Positions 41,293 through 44,010 of a stretch of 44,010 nt of DNA are shown one piece after another. The position numbers were made by a program, and so were the translations under genes. Origin of the DNA: Lachnospiraceae bacterium (GTDB lineage: Bacteria > Bacillota > Clostridia > Lachnospirales > Lachnospiraceae); assembly GCA_009774395.1 (NCBI GenBank), contig VSNQ01000021.1, positions 1 to 44,010 on the forward strand, read 5' to 3'. How positions within the stretch are numbered: the stretch's first letter is position 1; each line of letters begins with the position of its first letter. Below the pieces are notes generated by a model. It did no database searches and was not told where the DNA came from. It saw nothing but the letters and a program-made list of their open reading frames with translations.

Positions 41293-41549
41293 GGGGACAG
41301 TTGCAATAAACTTTGATTATACAAGATAAAGTATTAGGAATTGTCAAAAATAACTTGTTAATTTGACGCCGTATAAATGTTCTGCTGCAAAAAAGATAAT
41401 CGCAGGCGTAGCTACGTCAAGATTATTTGATGCTGCAGATGGACATTATACAAGTCAAATTGATGCGTTATTTATTGACAGTTCCTTAGTATAAATTGAA
41501 GCATAGTGTTAGACTTTCTTGTATACATTTTCTTTAATGTGACAGCCCC
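41293..41549. mobile_element. Nested inverted-repeat (foldback) element, about 257 bp
   Basis: The outer ends are GGGG...TATACAAGATAAAGT (left) and, on the opposite strand, GGGGCTGTCACATTA...TATACAAGAAAGT (right). They are related to the repeat at 6780-6883. Inside, 41335-41411 and 41412-41490 form a second long imperfect palindrome. Its ends read TAGGAATTGTCAAAAATAAC and, in complement, TAAGGAACTGTCAATAAATA. At its centre the arms meet near GGCGTAGCTACGTC. No ORF is present. A related terminus TAGGAACTAACAAAAATAG lies at 43974. The region is probably a MITE that carries, or was entered by, another foldback element. Confidence 0.6.
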
Positions 41550-41575
41550 AATATAATAATAGAATAGAGGTTAAA

Positions 41576-42073
41576 ATGGAATTTGTAAGAAAAAATGGTT
41601 TTGTATTAGATTTTTTGGAAGGTAGTTTCGATCAAGAGTTTTATGAAGGGGAAGAAATTACCTCCAAAGTAATTATGAAAGTCAAACAAGAGATTGCGGA
41701 AGGAAGCGTTAGCAATATTTATGCAATGACAGTAGAAGGGGAGGGAGATTCGTTTTGTCTGGAGTCGGATGAGGATGACCAAGGAAAAATATGGATGGAT
41801 ATTGAAATTACGTTTACGGATATAGATAATGTGGAACATACATTTTTGTATTATAATGAGAACTATGCAAAAGAAAATGAGGAGGAGGAAGAGTGTATGG
41901 AATTTGGGCAGGATATACGTTGGATTTCTTCACTCTGTGATGATTTTGCGTTAGCAGCGGAAATTTTTGAGAAATGGGCGTTAAAGGGAACGTTGTATTC
42001 CAGACCTTGGAGACATCAGTGGAAAGGAAAAGATGGCAAAAATAATTATGAAATTAAGAGTGAAAGAATTTGA
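41576..42073 (+). CDS. Acidic protein of unknown function (165 aa)
   Basis: The 165-residue soluble protein, ATG 41576, is strongly acidic, with an EEEEE stretch near 105. Tryptophan/aromatic-rich segments occur in the second half (IRWISSLCDDFALAAEIFEKWALKG and SRPWRHQWKGKDGKNNY). N-terminal alternating strands suggest an alpha/beta fold. It is followed by a ruined SUKH immunity-type gene. Small, acidic, orphan proteins beside such genes are often immunity proteins of contact-dependent toxins, but this is context inference only. No family recognised. The gap to the upstream gene is filled by the foldback element. Confidence 0.65.
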   Translation: MEFVRKNGFVLDFLEGSFDQEFYEGEEITSKVIMKVKQEIAEGSVSNIYAMTVEGEGDSFCLESDEDDQGKIWMDIEITFTDIDNVEHTFLYYNENYAKENEEEEECMEFGQDIRWISSLCDDFALAAEIFEKWALKGTLYSRPWRHQWKGKDGKNNYEIKSERI

Positions 42074-42136
42074 CAAAACTTTCAAGATTTGTTTATGCCT
42101 TGGAAAGGAATGGCAAAAATATGAAAGGAAAAAGCA

Positions 42137-42437
42137 ATGAAAATAGATAATATATCTCAAACAAATTCAATATTGGCTTTTATAATGCAAGGAAAATACG
42201 TAACTTGTCATAGAATTACACATTTAAAATCAAAAAACCATAAACAAAGATATCAAAATTAATCACGATTTCAAAGTTTTCGGCGCTAAAAAATATAAAT
42301 ATTTTCTTAATCCCGTTATTTCGCTTGATCAGGTACGACTATTTGAACAAAAATATCAAATAACATTACCAGAAGAAGATGTTTATTTTCTAACACAAAT
42401 TGGAAATGGTGGAGCAAGGTCTTATTATAGAATATAA
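42137..42437 (+). pseudogene. Degraded SUKH (SMI1/KNR4) immunity-type protein gene
   Basis: The frame 42228-42437 lacks a start codon and reads ...NHDFKVFGAKKYKYFLNPVISLDQ, then FEQKYQITLPEEDVYFLTQIGNGGARSYYRI and a stop. FG-(6)-Y-L-P, FE-KY-I-LPEE, and GNGGA-YY are the signature of SUKH-1 domains, which commonly neutralise nuclease and other polymorphic toxins. The frame stops right after GGA-YY, about the first 60 residues of the domain. An ATG frame (42137-42262) with AAAGGAA upstream overlaps its beginning in another phase and may be the original 5' end after a frameshift. The C-terminal half is missing. No toxin gene is in view. Confidence 0.75.
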
Positions 42438-42485
42438 ACATATTTATACATTGTTATTTGTTGAAGATATTAAAGAAGATATTAA

Positions 42486-42514
42486 TTGAATATTTTGTAT
42501 GTTAGTGTTATACT
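42486..42514 (+). promoter_or_regulatory. SigA promoter of the SDR gene
   Basis: TTGAAT (42486-42491), 17-bp spacer, TATACT (42509-42514), 32 bp before the start codon. Confidence 0.65.
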
Positions 42515-42545
42515 TTTAACAAATCATATTGGGGAGGTTTTTTCT

Positions 42546-43310
42546 ATGAATATAGTAATAATTACAGGCGCTTCATCTGGTATGGGTATAGAATATGCGC
42601 TGCAGCTTGACAATATTTTCCGCAATTCTATTGATGAGATATGGCTGATTGCACGCAGAAAAAAAGCGCTGCTGGAAGTAGCACAATATATGGAACATAC
42701 TACCAGAGTCCTTGATATGGATATAACGAATGCCGCATCCATAGAACGTTTTCAAAATCTTTTAAAAAATGAAAAACCAACTATTCGGATGCTGGTAAAC
42801 GGCGCAGGATATGGCGTTATGGGGAAATTTAGTCAGTTGGATATGCACGAGCAGCTTGATATGGTTGATTTAAACTGCAAAGCACTGACACAGCTTACTT
42901 ATTTGTGCATTCCATATATGCGTCCAAACAGCCGCATTATTCAAATGGCGTCAAGTGCAGCCTTTATGCCGCAACCGAATTTCGCTGTTTATGCTGCATC
43001 AAAAGCCTATGTGTACAGTTTTGCGAGAGCATTAAACCGTGAATTAATCCCCAAGCAGATTTATGTTACAGCAGTTTGCCCAGGACCTGTAGATACGCCG
43101 TTTTTTGATATTGCTGAAAAAGATGGAAAAACACTTGCAATTAAAAAATTGACAATGGCGCAAGCGGATAAAGTCGTTGCAAAAGCAATTCAAGATTCTT
43201 TCCATAAACGAGAAAGTTCAGTGTATGGATGTTGGATTCAAGGTTTTGAACTGCTTGCAAAAATCGTACCGCATAAATTATTACTATCTATTGTACAAAA
43301 ACTGTTATAA
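42546..43310 (+). CDS. Short-chain dehydrogenase/reductase
   Basis: The protein has 254 residues from ATG 42546 (GGGGAGG upstream; an upstream extension to 42486 is part of the promoter). Classical SDR pattern: NAD(P)-binding TGASSGMG (residues 7-14), NGAGYG, Ser in MASSAAF, catalytic YAASK, and PGPVDTPFF. The RR (IARRKK) following the second strand suggests NADP(H). The substrate cannot be assigned; related proteins act on ketones, sugars or lipids. The C-terminal tail (KLLLSIVQKLL) is hydrophobic and might touch membranes. It has its own promoter and precedes a small membrane-protein gene on the same strand. Confidence 0.92.
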   Translation: MNIVIITGASSGMGIEYALQLDNIFRNSIDEIWLIARRKKALLEVAQYMEHTTRVLDMDITNAASIERFQNLLKNEKPTIRMLVNGAGYGVMGKFSQLDMHEQLDMVDLNCKALTQLTYLCIPYMRPNSRIIQMASSAAFMPQPNFAVYAASKAYVYSFARALNRELIPKQIYVTAVCPGPVDTPFFDIAEKDGKTLAIKKLTMAQADKVVAKAIQDSFHKRESSVYGCWIQGFELLAKIVPHKLLLSIVQKLL

Positions 43311-43383
43311 TAATAGCGTATTAAACTGGTGTGATAGAAACTATGAATCATAAATTATAAACAAAAAGGAATGTCAAAAATAA

Positions 43384-43950
43384 ATGATAAAACGTAAATT
43401 CACAAAAGGAGAATATGAATATCCTGCCTATCAGACAAAAGTTGTTATAATAAGGACGATTTGTTATTTTTTGCTTGCTTTGGCAGTTTTTTTGCTTGGA
43501 TATTTTTCAACGAAAACAAAGGAAAATCTGCTGACAGTCGTAGCAGTATGTGGACTGCTGCCTGCCTGCAAAAGCCTAGTATCCGTAATTATGTATTTAC
43601 GAATACCAAAATTTGCTGAAAATATTTATCAAACCTTAACAAGCAAAGTGGGAACGGTTTCTGTATTATATAGTATGTATTTAACTTCCTATAAATTAAA
43701 CTTTCCAATTAATTGTTTTGGGGTACGCGGAAATAATCTTATCGGCTATACGGAATTTCCTTCTTGTGATACGGCTGCCTGTGAAGAGCATATCAAAATG
43801 CTTTTACTGCAAAACGGTCTAAAAAATATCACAGTGAAAATTTTTAAAGAACAAAAGAAATTTGAAGATCGCTTGCAGCAACTGCAAAATTTAGAAGTTA
43901 ATCATAAAGAAAATGAAATTCTTACATTGTTATGTGATATTTCATTATAA
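43384..43950 (+). CDS. Small membrane protein of unknown function (188 aa)
   Basis: The 188-residue protein starts at ATG 43384 after AAAGGAA. Two transmembrane helices lie near the N-terminus (about 21-40 TIRTICYFLLALAVFLLGYF and about 48-68 LLTVVAVCGLLPACKSLVSVI). They are followed by a soluble cytoplasmic part (about 75-188) with Cys residues and a final coiled-coil stretch (KEQKKFEDRLQQLQNLEVNHKE). It lies 74 bp after the SDR gene and may be in the same transcript. No recognised domain. It is found as an uncharacterised protein in similar genomes by recollection only. Confidence 0.7.
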   Translation: MIKRKFTKGEYEYPAYQTKVVIIRTICYFLLALAVFLLGYFSTKTKENLLTVVAVCGLLPACKSLVSVIMYLRIPKFAENIYQTLTSKVGTVSVLYSMYLTSYKLNFPINCFGVRGNNLIGYTEFPSCDTAACEEHIKMLLLQNGLKNITVKIFKEQKKFEDRLQQLQNLEVNHKENEILTLLCDISL

Positions 43951-43973
43951 ATTCAACTTAAAAACATTAAACT

Positions 43974-43996
43974 TAGGAACTAACAAAAATAGCTTT
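43974..43996 (+). repeat. Partial terminus related to the 41335 foldback element
   Basis: TAGGAACTAACAAAAATAGCT matches TAGGAATTGTCAAAAATAACT at 41335 in 17 of 21 positions. It probably marks the left end of another copy whose body lies beyond the window. Confidence 0.4.
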
Positions 43997-44010
43997 AATC
44001 GATCAATATG

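Overview
The window looks like a chromosomal segment of a low-GC, spore-forming member of the Clostridia, most likely Lachnospiraceae. The evidence is the cotJABC and ylbJ sporulation genes, a T-box-controlled tyrS, a probable pyrophosphate-type phosphofructokinase, the Asp23 / DAK-kinase / recG / DegV cluster, a family-typical rsmD-coaD-ylbJ neighbourhood, and A/T-rich intergenic DNA full of small palindromic repeats. All calls come from reading the sequence and from family knowledge; no database search was run.

Layout. Positions 1-2450 are the right-hand part of an integrated element: two or three small ORFs and a large serine recombinase whose stop lies about 20 bp from a broken cotJC. Next come cotJB and cotJA (minus strand), a nitroreductase, a HAM1/RdgB-like NTP pyrophosphatase, and a T-box leader with tyrS. 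An accessory stretch (6.7-15.3 kb) holds several repeats, an AraC-type regulator fused to a GGDEF-like domain, a GNAT acetyltransferase, a response regulator and histidine kinase pair, a degraded GNAT gene, and an ABC exporter (ATPase plus FtsX-type permease). Then follow tRNA-Arg(CCG), an SH3-domain membrane protein and a run of housekeeping genes: rluF, ligA, metA, Asp23-family gene, fakA-like gene, recG, DegV-family gene, pfk, and convergent pta.

A 700-bp gene-free region (29.5-30.2 kb) carries a small transposable element with an apparent 8-bp target duplication and two further hairpins. It precedes a type IIA topoisomerase B/A pair followed by rsmD, coaD, a coiled-coil protein and a secreted N-acetylmuramoyl-L-alanine amidase. 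ylbJ is convergent to that block, and a scrap of a second pta-like gene lies inside an inverted repeat at its 3' end. An rsuA-type pseudouridine synthase and a YgiQ-type radical SAM protein follow. The right end (41.2-44.0 kb) is again accessory: a nested foldback element, an acidic orphan protein, a ruined SUKH (SMI1/KNR4) immunity-type gene, a short-chain dehydrogenase and a small membrane protein.

The most interesting observation is cotJC. Its reading frame loses family similarity at a well-conserved internal position, next to a large serine recombinase. This is the arrangement expected of a developmentally excised intervening element of the skin type, here in a spore-coat gene. Other items worth a second look are the AraC-GGDEF fusion with a 34-bp palindrome over its promoter region, a 27-bp tandem repeat in which every unit is a complete 8-codon ORF, and several families of foldback or inverted-repeat elements.
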